Below the pieces are notes generated by a model. The model searched no databases. It saw nothing but the letters and a program-made list of their open reading frames with translations, and was not told the origin of the DNA. The translations under genes and the position numbers were made by a program. Below are positions 37,989 through 47,164 of a stretch of 64,000 bases of DNA, in pieces; position 1 is the first letter of the stretch; each line of letters opens with the position of its first letter. Source of the DNA: Arthrobacter sp. C9C5. GTDB taxonomy: Bacteria > Actinomycetota > Actinomycetes > Actinomycetales > Micrococcaceae. The stretch covers positions 23,775 through 87,774 of the forward strand of contig NZ_JABFMX010000019.1 of assembly GCF_013359735.1 (NCBI RefSeq). Reading direction: 5' to 3'.

Positions 37989-39146
37989 ATGACTACAGAC
38001 AATATGGCCAGCCACGACTCACCCCAGGACGCTGCGGCGGACTCACCGCTGAGGCGTTTTATCGCGGTGATTCCGGCAGGCGGTGTGGGGACCCGGCTCT
38101 GGCCGCTGTCCCGGGCCGCCGCCCCCAAATTCCTGCACGACCTCACCGGCTCCGGCAGCACGTTGCTGCGCGCCACCTACGACCGGCTGGAACCCCTCGC
38201 GGGCAGCCGTGTGCTGGTCGTCACCGGAACGGCCCACCGCGAGGCCGTGTGCCGCCAGCTGCCCGAGGTGCGCGAGTCGGACCTGGTCCTGGAGAGCGAG
38301 CCCAAGGATTCGGGTGCGGCCATCGGCCTCGCCGCGGCCATCCTGTTCGAGCGCGATCCGGACACCATCATGGGTTCCTTCGCCGCGGACCAGGTCATCA
38401 GCCCCGACGCGCTGTTCCAGGACGCCGTACGCGAGGCCATCCACACCGCGGCCACCGGCAAGATCGTCACCATCGGCATCAAGCCCACGCACCCGTCCAC
38501 CGGCTTCGGCTACATCCGCGCCGGCGACAAGTTGAGTGTGCCCGGCGCCCCCAGCGCCCACACGGTCGTCGAATTCGTCGAGAAGCCCAGCGAGGAAGTC
38601 GCCCAGCAGTACCTGGACAGCGGCGAGTACGTCTGGAACGCGGGCATGTTCGTCGCGCCGGTCTCGCTCATGCTCAAGCACCTGGAGGCCAACCAGCCGG
38701 AACTGTTCGCGGGCCTGCAGGAGATCGCCAAGGCCTGGGACACCCCGCTGCGCGATGAGGTCACCACCCGCGTCTGGCCGACCCTGCCCAAGATCGCCAT
38801 CGACTACGCGGTGGCCGAGCCCGCCGCGGCGGCCGGGGACGTCGCCGTCGTGCCCGGGACTTTCCGCTGGGACGACGTCGGGGACTTCGCCTCCGTGGGC
38901 CGGCTCAACAGCGCCAAGGAAGTCGACGACGTCACCGTGATCGGCGAGGGTGCCCGGGTCTTCACCGAGAACTCGAGCGGCGTGGTGGTCTCCGACACCA
39001 AGCGTGTGATCGCCCTGATCGGCATCGAGGACGTGGTGATCGTGGACACCCCCGATGCGCTGCTGGTGATGACGAAGGCGCATTCGCAGCGGGTCAAGGC
39101 CGCCGTGGACGCACTCAAGGCCAGCGGCGACACGGACGTCCTCTAG
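37989..39146 (+). CDS. manC: Mannose-1-phosphate guanylyltransferase
   Basis: A 385-residue nucleotidyltransferase making GDP-mannose, the mannosyl donor for glycolipids and glycans. The signature IPAGGVGTRLWPLSRAAAPKF is near residue 25, VVEFVEKPSEEVAQQYL near 195, and the C-terminal part is the short left-handed helix of GMP-type enzymes without a phosphomannose isomerase domain. ATG at 37989 has TAAAGT (37976-37981) seven bases before it, indicating leaderless transcription; upstream in-frame codons are not needed. It is divergent from sdhCDAB. Confidence 0.9.
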   Translation: MTTDNMASHDSPQDAAADSPLRRFIAVIPAGGVGTRLWPLSRAAAPKFLHDLTGSGSTLLRATYDRLEPLAGSRVLVVTGTAHREAVCRQLPEVRESDLVLESEPKDSGAAIGLAAAILFERDPDTIMGSFAADQVISPDALFQDAVREAIHTAATGKIVTIGIKPTHPSTGFGYIRAGDKLSVPGAPSAHTVVEFVEKPSEEVAQQYLDSGEYVWNAGMFVAPVSLMLKHLEANQPELFAGLQEIAKAWDTPLRDEVTTRVWPTLPKIAIDYAVAEPAAAAGDVAVVPGTFRWDDVGDFASVGRLNSAKEVDDVTVIGEGARVFTENSSGVVVSDTKRVIALIGIEDVVIVDTPDALLVMTKAHSQRVKAAVDALKASGDTDVL

Positions 39147-39230
39147 TCCGCTTCCGGTAAGCGGGGCCGTCCTGCCGTAACCGTCCGACCGCGATGCCGC
39201 TATTTTTCTGACTCTCGCTAGAGTGATTGT

Positions 39231-40430
39231 GTGCGCAATTACACTACTGAAGCTGAGCCAACTACCCTGGTGAGGCCGTGGCTGGAGCCACTCCTGCCGG
39301 AGCTGACCGCCTTCCGCCGCGACCTGCATGCGCACCCCGAGCTGTCCTTCAAGGAGTTCCGCACCACGGACAAGCTGGCCCAGCGGCTCGAGGCTGCCGG
39401 CCTGACGCCGCGCCGGCTCGAGGGCACCGGGCTGACCGTGGATGTCGGCGAGGGCCCCATCGCCACCGCGCTCCGCGGCGACATCGACGCCCTGCCCATC
39501 ATCGAAGAGACCGGGCTGCCGTTCGCGTCCAAGAACCACGGCGTGACGCACGCCTGCGGCCACGACGTCCACACCACCACGATGCTGGGCATCGCCCTGA
39601 TCCTGCAGCGGATGCACGAGTCCTCGCCGCTGGGCGGCACGGTCCGGATCATCTTCCAGCCGGCCGAGGAGACCATGCCCGGCGGCGCGCACGCGTGCAT
39701 CGAACAAGGTGTGCTGGAGGGGGTGCCGCGGATCCTGGCGCTGCACTGCGACCCCCGGATCGAGGTCGGCAAGATCGGCACCCGGATCGGCGCCATCACC
39801 TCGGCGTCGGACACCATCAAGATTGAACTGACCGGCCGCGGCGGCCACACCTCGCGCCCGCACCTGACCGAGGAACTCGTCTTCGCCCTCGCGCAGATCG
39901 CAGTCAACGTCCCGGCCGTTCTCTCCCGCCGCGTCGACGTCCGCAGCGGCGTGTCCGTGGTCTGGGGACACATCTCGGCCGGCTCGGCACCGAACGCCAT
40001 CCCGGCGAGCGGCTACATGGCCGGCACCATGCGCTGCCTGGACCGGGATGCCTGGCACAGCGCGGGGGAGATCCTCGACGAGGTGGTGCAACAGATCGCG
40101 GCCCCCTACGGCGTCGACGTGCACCTGGAGCACACCCGCGGCGTGCCGCCCGTGGTGAACTCCGAGCACGAGACCGCGCTGATCGAGGCCTCGGCCCGGG
40201 CCGAAATCGGCGAGAGTTCCGTGGTGCTGACGCCGCAGTCCATGGGCGGCGAGGACTTCGCCTGGTTCCTCGCGGACCTGCCCGGCGCGATGATGCGGCT
40301 GGGCACGAAAACCCCTGGCGGCGAGGAGTACGACCTGCACCGCGGCGACTACATCCTGGACGAACGCGCCCTGGGCCTCGGCATCCGGGTGCTCACGGCG
40401 GCGGCCCTCCGCACCCTCCGCGACCTCTAG
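39231..40430 (+). CDS. M20 family amidohydrolase (hippurate hydrolase/AbgB-like)
   Basis: A 399-residue metallo-amidohydrolase of the M20D group: FRRDLHAHPELSFKEF, TALRGDIDALPIIEETGLPF, the metal-site segment VTHACGHDVHTTTML, IIFQPAEETMPGGAHACIEQ and the lid domain with GRGGHTSRPHL. It releases amino acids or aromatic acids from N-acyl compounds; the natural substrate is not evident. GTG at 39231 is preceded by TAGAGT (39219-39224) at six bases, a leaderless arrangement. A palindromic repeat follows its stop. Confidence 0.88.
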   Translation: MRNYTTEAEPTTLVRPWLEPLLPELTAFRRDLHAHPELSFKEFRTTDKLAQRLEAAGLTPRRLEGTGLTVDVGEGPIATALRGDIDALPIIEETGLPFASKNHGVTHACGHDVHTTTMLGIALILQRMHESSPLGGTVRIIFQPAEETMPGGAHACIEQGVLEGVPRILALHCDPRIEVGKIGTRIGAITSASDTIKIELTGRGGHTSRPHLTEELVFALAQIAVNVPAVLSRRVDVRSGVSVVWGHISAGSAPNAIPASGYMAGTMRCLDRDAWHSAGEILDEVVQQIAAPYGVDVHLEHTRGVPPVVNSEHETALIEASARAEIGESSVVLTPQSMGGEDFAWFLADLPGAMMRLGTKTPGGEEYDLHRGDYILDERALGLGIRVLTAAALRTLRDL

Positions 40431-40446
40431 CCCCACCCCGCCCCCG

Positions 40447-40505
40447 CGCGAACGTACAGTTGAGGCCCCGAAATCCGCGATTTCGGGGCCTCAAGTGTAC
40501 GTTCG
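40447..40505. repeat. Dispersed palindromic element, copy B
   Basis: Arms of 26 bases (40449-40474 and 40480-40505) flank a five-base centre and pair with one mismatch. The arm reads CGAACGTACAGTTGAGGCC then CCGAAAT; where copy C has G/C pairs after TTG this copy has A/T on both arms. It lies between the amidohydrolase stop and the ohrR promoter, both on the plus strand. Confidence 0.88.
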
Positions 40506-40533
40506 GCCCCGGCAACTACCCGATTGAGTTGTG

Positions 40534-40548
40534 CACAATTGAATTGTG
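40534..40548. promoter_or_regulatory. OhrR operator
   Basis: CACAATTGAATTGTG is a perfect 7-1-7 inverted repeat, overlapped on the left by TTGTGCACAA (40529-40538). AATTGT-type dyads are the normal OhrR sites, and this one lies between the upstream gene and the -10 box TACGGT (40552-40557) of ohrR. Confidence 0.75.
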
Positions 40549-40563
40549 GGCTACGGTTTTGGG

Positions 40564-41028
40564 GTGGCTAACAACGTTCCCCCCGACGCCCCCAGGCTTG
40601 ACGCGCCCCGCCTTGATCGGCAGGTGTGCTTCGCCATGTACTCGGCCTCACGGGCCGCCACGGCTGCTTACCGGCCGATGCTGGACGAGCTCGGGCTGAC
40701 CTACCCGCAGTACCTCGTGATGATGGTGCTTTGGGAGGACCAGCCGCGCGGCGTCCGCGAGCTGGGCGAGGAACTCGGCCTGGACTCCGGAACGCTCTCG
40801 CCGCTGCTCAAGCGACTCGAATCGCTGGGATACGTGGAACGACGGCGGTCCGCGGCGGACGAACGGCGCGTCGAGGTCTTCCTCACCGAGTCCGGCACCG
40901 CCCTCAGCGCCCGGGCCACCGGGATCCCGCAGCGGCTCGCCGATGCCGCCGGACTCTCCGCCATGGAGCTCGACCAGCTCCGCGAGACGCTGGGCCGGCT
41001 CACCGCCGCGCTGCAGGCCGGCCGCTGA
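40564..41028 (+). CDS. ohrR: OhrR-type MarR family peroxide-sensing repressor
   Basis: A 154-residue MarR-fold regulator with the OhrR hallmark: a reactive Cys in RLDRQVCFAMYSASRAA followed by YRPMLDELGLTYPQYLVMMV. The winged helix shows SGTLSPLLKRLESLGYVERR and AADERRVEVFLT. Organic hydroperoxides oxidise the Cys and release DNA. GTG at 40564 is selected because TACGGT ends six bases before it; GTG at 40546 lies inside the operator dyad. It precedes ohr and an oxidoreductase in one unit. Confidence 0.9.
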   Translation: MANNVPPDAPRLDAPRLDRQVCFAMYSASRAATAAYRPMLDELGLTYPQYLVMMVLWEDQPRGVRELGEELGLDSGTLSPLLKRLESLGYVERRRSAADERRVEVFLTESGTALSARATGIPQRLADAAGLSAMELDQLRETLGRLTAALQAGR

Positions 41029-41101
41029 CCCGCCCCGCCAATTGCGGGCCGATCCCGCGGCACCCCACAAGCTTCCCTGCCCCCAACAGATTGGAATCCC
41101 C

Positions 41102-41529
<428 letters not shown>

Positions 41530-41533
<4 letters not shown>

Positions 41534-42555
41534 GCACCGAAACCACCACTCTCCCCACCACCACCCGAGAGATCCAGCTGGCCTCGCGCCCGCACGGCCG
41601 CCCCGTGCCGGAGAACTTCCGGCTGGCCGAATCCCCGCTGCCGGAGCTCCAGGACGGCCAGGTCCTGGTCCGCAACCTGTTCATCTCCGTGGACCCGTAC
41701 ATGCGCGGCCGGATGAACGACGTGAAGTCCTACTCCGCGCCGTTCGCCCTGGATGCCGCCATGGAGGGCGGCGCCGTCGGCGAGGTCATCGCCTCCCGCT
41801 CAGCCGACCGTGCCGTGGGGGACACTGTGGTGCACAGCCTCGGTTGGCGTGAGTACGCCGTCCTTGACGCCGCCGCGACGACGCCGGCCCGCACCGACCT
41901 GGCCCCGGCGTCGGCCTTCCTGGGCGCGCTCGGCATGACCGGCCTGACCGCCTACGCCGGACTGCTCAAGGTCGCCGAGTTTAAGCCCGGCGAGGCCGTC
42001 TTCGTCTCCGGCGCAGCCGGCGCCGTCGGCTCCCTGGTGGGGCAGATTGCCAAGGCCATGGGTGCCTCCCGGGTGATCGGCAGCGCCGGCACCCCGGAGA
42101 AAGTGGCCCGCCTGCGGGAGCTCGGCTTCGACGCCGCCTTCAACTACCACGACGGCCCGGTCCGCGACTTGCTGAAGGAGGCCGCGGGGGAGAAGGGCAT
42201 CGACGTCTACTTCGACAACGTCGGCGGCGAGCACCTCGAGGCCGCGCTGTCCGTGCTCAACGTCGGCGGCCGCGTCGCCATGTGCGGCGCCATCGCCCAG
42301 TACAACTCCACCGAGCCGACGCCGGCCCCCCGGAACCTCATGCTGGCCATCGGCAAGCAGCTGACCCTCAAGGGCTTCCTGGTCGGCGGCTACTGGCAGT
42401 ACATGGGCGAGTTCGTCGAGAAGCTCTCCGGCTGGCTGGCCGACGGCACCGTCCGCTACGACGAGACCGTGGTGGACGGGCTGGAGAATGCGCCGCAGGC
42501 CTTCATGGACCTGCTAGAGGGTGCCAACACCGGAAAGATGCTGGTCCGCCTCTGA
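41530..42555 (+). CDS. NADP-dependent MDR oxidoreductase (CurA/leukotriene B4 dehydrogenase-like)
   Basis: A 341-residue zinc-independent medium-chain reductase: FRLAESPLPELQDGQVLVRN near the start, SVDPYMRGRMND, the NADP motif VFVSGAAGAVGSLVGQIAKA, VYFDNVGGEHLEAAL and the C-terminal FLVGGYWQYMGEFVEKL. Relatives reduce alkenals and enones, including lipid-peroxidation products, which suits its translational coupling to ohr (ATGA overlap). A palindromic repeat follows the stop. Confidence 0.9.
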
Positions 42556-42860
42556 GCTAGCTCCGCCTCCAGCGCAGGCGCGAACGTACACTTGGGGCCC
42601 CGATTTCTAAGGATTTCGGGGCCCCAAGTGTACGTTCGCGCGGATCGGTGCGGCGCTAGGTAACAAGTTCTCAACAATCTGGGAAACGGCTGTGAAGTGT
42701 GTTACTCGACGTGTTCCATGACACTAAAGTAGCTTCCATCAGTGCGCCTCGGCGCAGTGCTGCGAATCCGTCAGTGACAACAGTGTTTCGGGGGAAAACC
42801 GGAAGCAGACACTCATTGAACTCCCGTCGTAGCGCCTATCTCTTTCTTCCTGGAGGAAAT
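42556..42860 (+). promoter_or_regulatory. Long leader region of the nucleoside transport operon
   Basis: This 305-base gap contains palindromic element copy C (42578-42641), a weak CRP-like half-palindrome TGTGAAGTGTGTTACT (42691-42706) and a TAAAGT -10 box (42725-42730) with a poor -35. Transcription from there would leave about 125 bases of leader before the TTG start of the BMP lipoprotein. I see no riboswitch I can name in it. Confidence 0.4.
42578..42641. repeat. Dispersed palindromic element, copy C
   Basis: Perfect 26-base arms (42578-42603 and 42616-42641) with a 12-base centre. The arm begins GCGCGAACGTACACTTGGGG and continues CCCCGA. It is the best-paired copy. It starts 23 bases after the MDR reductase stop. 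Confidence 0.9.
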
Positions 42861-43970
42861 TTGAAGAACTCACTGCGCGCAACTTTCAAGCGCGGTTCAA
42901 TGGCCGGCGTCGCCACCGCAGGTGCGGCCGCCCTGATGCTCACCGGTTGCGGGGCTGCCCCGACCGCCAGCAGCACCGCCAGCGCAAGTGCCGGCAACTA
43001 CACGGGCTGCATCGTGTCCGACTCCGGTGGATTCGATGACCAGTCGTTCAACCAGTCCTCCTACGAGGGTCTGAAGAAGACCGAAAAGGACCTCGGCATC
43101 AAGGTCAACCAGGTCGAGTCGAAGACCAACAACGACTTCGAGCCGAACCTGCGCGCCATGGTCACCGCCGGCTGCAACCTGACCATCACGGTCGGCTTCC
43201 TGCTCGGCGACGCCACCAAGGCCCAGGCCACGGCGAACCCGGATAAGCACTTCGCGATCATCGACTTCGGCTACGACAAGCCGATCGCCAACGTCAAGCC
43301 GATCATCTACGACACGGCCCAGGCTGCCTTCCTGGCCGGCTACCTCGCGGCCGGCACCACCATGACCGGCACCGTCGCAACCTTCGGCGGCATCAAGATC
43401 CCCACCGTCACCATCTTCATGGACGGCTACGCCGACGGCGTGAAGTACTACAACGAGAAGAAGGGCAAGAACGTCAAGGTTCTTGGCTGGGACAAGGCCA
43501 AGCAGGACGGCTCCTTCACCGGTGACTTCGAGAAGCAGGACAAGGGCAAGCAGTTCACCCAGAACTTCCTAGACCAGGGTGCGGACATTGTCATGCCCGT
43601 CGCGGGCCCGGTCGGCAAGGGTGCAGGCGCTGCGCTGAAGGAAGCGAAGGCGGCCGGCAAGGACGTCAAGCTCATCTGGGTTGACTCCGACGGCTTCCTG
43701 ACCGCCCCGGATTACAAGGACATCATGCTCTCCTCCGTCATGAAGCAGATGGGCGAGGCCGTTGAGACCGTCGTGAAGGAAGACAAGGACGGCAAGTTCA
43801 CCAACACGCCGTACGTCGGCACCCTCGCGAACGACGGCGTCCAGCTGGCTCCGTTCCACGACCTGGACTCCCAGGTTCCGGCCGAACTGAAGACCGAGCT
43901 GGACCAGATCAAGAAGGACATCGCCGACGGCAAGCTGAAGGTTGAGTCCGCAGCCAGCCCGAAGGCGTAA
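42861..43970 (+). CDS. BMP family nucleoside-binding lipoprotein
   Basis: A 369-residue lipoprotein with lipobox LTGC (Cys30) and the basic membrane protein (BmpA/PnrA/Med) fold: CIVSDSGGFDDQSFNQSSYE, ITVGFLLGDATKAQA, HFAIIDFGYDKP and ADIVMPVAGPVGKGAG. Members bind purine and pyrimidine nucleosides for an ABC importer, and the import genes, cdd and deoA follow. The TTG at 42861 is the start: GGAGG lies four to five bases before it and it begins a normal signal peptide, whereas upstream frame residues do not look coding. A strong terminator follows its stop, so the ABC genes downstream are probably expressed less. Confidence 0.9.
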   Translation: MKNSLRATFKRGSMAGVATAGAAALMLTGCGAAPTASSTASASAGNYTGCIVSDSGGFDDQSFNQSSYEGLKKTEKDLGIKVNQVESKTNNDFEPNLRAMVTAGCNLTITVGFLLGDATKAQATANPDKHFAIIDFGYDKPIANVKPIIYDTAQAAFLAGYLAAGTTMTGTVATFGGIKIPTVTIFMDGYADGVKYYNEKKGKNVKVLGWDKAKQDGSFTGDFEKQDKGKQFTQNFLDQGADIVMPVAGPVGKGAGAALKEAKAAGKDVKLIWVDSDGFLTAPDYKDIMLSSVMKQMGEAVETVVKEDKDGKFTNTPYVGTLANDGVQLAPFHDLDSQVPAELKTELDQIKKDIADGKLKVESAASPKA

Positions 43971-43981
43971 CTTCCGCCGCT

Positions 43982-44030
43982 AAGCGCCACGGCCCGGACG
44001 GTCCCAGACCGCACGGGCTGTGGCGCTTTT
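43982..44030 (+). terminator. Terminator after the BMP lipoprotein gene
   Basis: Arms AAGCGCCAC (43982-43990) and GTGGCGCTT (44020-44028) plus inner GCCCG/CGGGC form a long hairpin followed by TTTT. It would uncouple abundant binding protein from the transporter genes that follow. Confidence 0.85.
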
Positions 44031-44142
44031 CGTTGCGGCGACGCCTAGCCTCAGCCCTGGCGGCAGGCACTAGGCTGGTTCTGCAGCCCCATCACCGGCG
44101 TCCGGGCCGTGACCCGGACACACTTCGAGATTGGTCAGAGTT

Positions 44143-45756
44143 TTGAAACTTGAACTCAAGGGGATCACCAAACGCTTCGGCTCCCTGGTAGCCAACGACC
44201 ACATTGACGTGGTCGTTGAACCCGGGCAGATCCACTGTCTGCTCGGCGAGAACGGCGCCGGCAAGTCCACGCTGATGAACGTCCTCTACGGGCTCTACGA
44301 ACCCACCGAGGGCGAAATCCTCATCGACGACAAACCCGTCAGCTTCCGCGGCCCGGGAGACGCCATGGCGGCAGGCATCGGCATGGTGCACCAGCACTTC
44401 ATGCTGGTCCCGGTCTTCACGGTCGCCGAAAACGTGGCCCTCGGGGCGGAGACCACCAAGGCCGGCGGCTTCCTCAATCTCGATGACACCCGCCGGAAGA
44501 TCCAGGAGATCTCCGACCGGTACGGCTTCGACGTCGACCCCGACGCGCTGATCGAGGACCTGCCGGTCGGCGTCCAGCAGCGCGTGGAGATCATCAAGGC
44601 CCTGGTCCGCGACGCCAAGGTGCTCATCCTCGACGAGCCCACCGCCGTGCTGACCCCGCAGGACACCGACGAGCTGCTGGACATCATGCGCCAGCTCAAG
44701 AGCCACGGCACCTCGATCGTCTTCATCTCGCACAAGCTGCGCGAGGTCAAGGCCGTCTCGGACACCATCACGGTGATCCGGCGCGGGAAGGTCGTCGGCA
44801 CGGCCAGCCCCTCGGCCTCGACGACGGAACTCGCCTCGATGATGGTGGGCCGCGCCGTCAACCTGACCCTGGACAAGGCCCCGGCCCAGCCGCAGGAGAC
44901 CACGTTCCAGGTCAAGGACCTCACCGTGATCGCACCGAGCGGCCAGCACGTCGTGGACGGCATCAGCTTCGACATCGCCCGCGGCGAGATCCTCGCCGTC
45001 GCCGGCGTGCAGGGCAACGGGCAGACCGAGCTGACCGAGGCCATCCTCGGCCTGCAGGACCGGGTCCACGGCTCCATCCTGCTCGACGGCGAAGAGCTCG
45101 TAGGCCGCAGCGTCAAGGACGTGCTGAAGGCCGGCGTCGGCTTCGTGCCCGAGGACCGCTCGGTGGACGGGCTGATCGGAACGTTCTCGATCGCCGAGAA
45201 CCTGATCCTGGACCGCTACGACCAGGAACCGTTCGCCAAGGGCATCAGCATGAGCCCGGCGAAGGTGCTGGAAAACGCGAAGACCCGGATCGACGAGTTC
45301 GACGTGCGCACCCCGTCCGGCTCGCTCGCCGCGGGCACCCTGTCCGGCGGCAACCAGCAGAAGGTGGTCATGGCGCGCGAGCTGTCGCGTCCGCTGCGCC
45401 TCTTCATCGCGTCCCAGCCGACCCGCGGCGTCGACGTCGGTTCCATCGAGTTCCTGCACAAGCGGATCGTCGCGGAGCGCGACCACGGAACCCCCGTGAT
45501 GATCGTCTCCACCGAACTCGACGAAGTGATCGAGCTGGCGGACCGGATCGCCGTGCTCTACAAGGGCAGGCTGGTGGGCATCGTGCCGGCCGGCACCGGA
45601 CGTGACGTCCTTGGCCTCATGATGGCCGGCCTGTCGCCCGACGAGGCCCACGCCGACAGCACCAAGACCCCGGCAACCGCAGCCGCCGCCCCGGCCGCCG
45701 CCGCCCAGCCCGCACAGGAGTCCACCTCCGGCGCCGTAGGAGAGCACCATGACTGA
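44143..45756 (+). CDS. Nucleoside ABC transporter ATP-binding protein
   Basis: A 537-residue double-cassette ATPase of the NupA/RnsB type. First cassette: [47 protein letters not shown] and [15 protein letters not shown]. Second cassette: [31 protein letters not shown] and FIASQPTRGVDVGS, with the usual degenerate second Walker B. The C-terminal 40 residues are Ala-rich. The TTG at 44143 gives the family start MKLELKGITKRF; another TTG at 44131 is possible. A TAGGCT -10 box is at 44071-44076. It overlaps the first permease gene by eight bases. Confidence 0.9.
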   Translation: MKLELKGITKRFGSLVANDHIDVVVEPGQIHCLLGENGAGKSTLMNVLYGLYEPTEGEILIDDKPVSFRGPGDAMAAGIGMVHQHFMLVPVFTVAENVALGAETTKAGGFLNLDDTRRKIQEISDRYGFDVDPDALIEDLPVGVQQRVEIIKALVRDAKVLILDEPTAVLTPQDTDELLDIMRQLKSHGTSIVFISHKLREVKAVSDTITVIRRGKVVGTASPSASTTELASMMVGRAVNLTLDKAPAQPQETTFQVKDLTVIAPSGQHVVDGISFDIARGEILAVAGVQGNGQTELTEAILGLQDRVHGSILLDGEELVGRSVKDVLKAGVGFVPEDRSVDGLIGTFSIAENLILDRYDQEPFAKGISMSPAKVLENAKTRIDEFDVRTPSGSLAAGTLSGGNQQKVVMARELSRPLRLFIASQPTRGVDVGSIEFLHKRIVAERDHGTPVMIVSTELDEVIELADRIAVLYKGRLVGIVPAGTGRDVLGLMMAGLSPDEAHADSTKTPATAAAAPAAAAQPAQESTSGAVGEHHD

Positions 45757-47164
45757 AACCAACCGGCCCCGCCACGCGGCTGAACCCGATCCGGCGAAAA
45801 CCGCGGGAACCGCAGCCCAGCCAACCGCAACGCCGAATACCCCCGACGTCGAAACCACCGACGCCACGGACGCCACCACCGCCACCTCGCTGGACACCGC
45901 TGGCGGGGCGATGCGCCCCTCTGCCGTCCCGGTCTCGGGCCAGAGCGGCATCGTCCCCGGCGGCCCCGACTCGCTCATGCGCAAAATCTTCACCGGAAGC
46001 GGTATGGTCTCCGTGCTGGCCGTGCTGCTCGCGCTGATCCTCGGCGGCCTGCTGATCGCCAGCACGGACAAGGCCGTCAGCGCGAGCGCGGGCTACCTCT
46101 TCGCCCGGCCCAGCGACTTCTTCTCCGCCGTCTGGTCCGCCGCCACCCGCTCCTACGTGGCGCTCTTCCAGGGCTCCGTGTTCAACCCCCGCGGCACCGG
46201 CGCGGCCGGGCAGTTCGCCCCGCTGATGGAAACCCTCACCATCGCCACCCCGCTGATCACCGCCGGCCTCGGCGTCGCCCTGGCCTTCCGCGCCGGACTC
46301 TTCAACATCGGTGCGCAGGGCCAGATCATCATGGCCGGCATCCTCGCCTCATGGGTCGGCTTCGCGCTGCACCTCCCGATGGGCCTGCACCTGCTGCTGG
46401 TCCTCGTGGCCGGCGTCGTCGGCGGCGCCCTCTGGGCCGGCCTGGTCGGCTTCCTCAAGGCCCGCACCGGCGCCCACGAGGTGATCCTGACGATCATGTT
46501 CAACTACATCGCGCTTTACTTCCTGCGCTACCTGCTCAACACCCCCGCGTTCCAGCGGCCGGGCGAGACCAACCCGATTTCCCCGATCCTGGACCCCAGC
46601 GCCGTCTACCCGCAGATCCTGGGCACCCAGTACCGGCTGCACCTGGGCTTCATCCTGGCCATCGCGGCGACCGTCTTCGTCTGGTGGGTGCTGAACCGCT
46701 CCACGATCGGCTTCGAATTCCGGGCCGTCGGCGCCAACCCGAAGGCTGCCCTGACCGCCGGTATCAACGTTCCGCGCGCCACCATCCTGGTGATGGCCAT
46801 CGCGGGCGCCCTGGCCGGCATGTCCGGCGTCGCCCAGGTGGCCGGCACCGAAAAGGTCCTCACCGACGGCGTCGCGGCCACCTACGGCTTTGACGCCATC
46901 ACGGTGGCGCTGCTGGGACGCTCGACGCCGTGGGGCACCTTCGCCGCCGGCCTGCTCTTCGGCGCCTTCCGCGCCGGCGCCGTCCAGATGCAGATCCAGA
47001 CCGGAACCCCGATCGACATCGTGCTGGTGGTCCAGTCGCTGATCGTGCTCTTCATCGCCGCCCCGCCGCTGGTGCGCGCGGTGTTCGGCCTGAACCCGCG
47101 CAAGAAGAAGGCCGTCAAGGCCAACAAATCCAAGACGGCAGCAACCACCGGAGTAGCAGCATGA
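45749..47164 (+). CDS. Nucleoside ABC transporter permease (first)
   Basis: A 471-residue permease of the BPD_transp_2 (LivM-like) family with about ten hydrophobic segments after an unusual 85-residue Thr/Ala/Pro-rich cytosolic N-terminus. Recognisable parts are LFNIGAQGQIIMAGILASWV, ILTIMFNYIALYFLRYLL, FRAVGANPKAALTAGINV and DAITVALLGRSTPWGTF, as in NupB-type nucleoside permeases. It works with the next gene product as a heterodimer. The ATG overlaps the ATPase end, and its own stop overlaps the next ATG. Confidence 0.88.
   Translation: MTETNRPRHAAEPDPAKTAGTAAQPTATPNTPDVETTDATDATTATSLDTAGGAMRPSAVPVSGQSGIVPGGPDSLMRKIFTGSGMVSVLAVLLALILGGLLIASTDKAVSASAGYLFARPSDFFSAVWSAATRSYVALFQGSVFNPRGTGAAGQFAPLMETLTIATPLITAGLGVALAFRAGLFNIGAQGQIIMAGILASWVGFALHLPMGLHLLLVLVAGVVGGALWAGLVGFLKARTGAHEVILTIMFNYIALYFLRYLLNTPAFQRPGETNPISPILDPSAVYPQILGTQYRLHLGFILAIAATVFVWWVLNRSTIGFEFRAVGANPKAALTAGINVPRATILVMAIAGALAGMSGVAQVAGTEKVLTDGVAATYGFDAITVALLGRSTPWGTFAAGLLFGAFRAGAVQMQIQTGTPIDIVLVVQSLIVLFIAAPPLVRAVFGLNPRKKKAVKANKSKTAATTGVAA

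Noticed and set aside
38043..40436. A 797-codon open frame opposite manC and the M20 gene
   Set aside because: It spans two well-supported genes and the gap between them on the other strand, with low-complexity composition and no ribosome-binding site.
44092..46071. A 659-codon open frame opposite the nucleoside ATPase gene
   Set aside because: Mirror of the ABC ATPase coding strand; composition and lack of motifs show it is not a gene.
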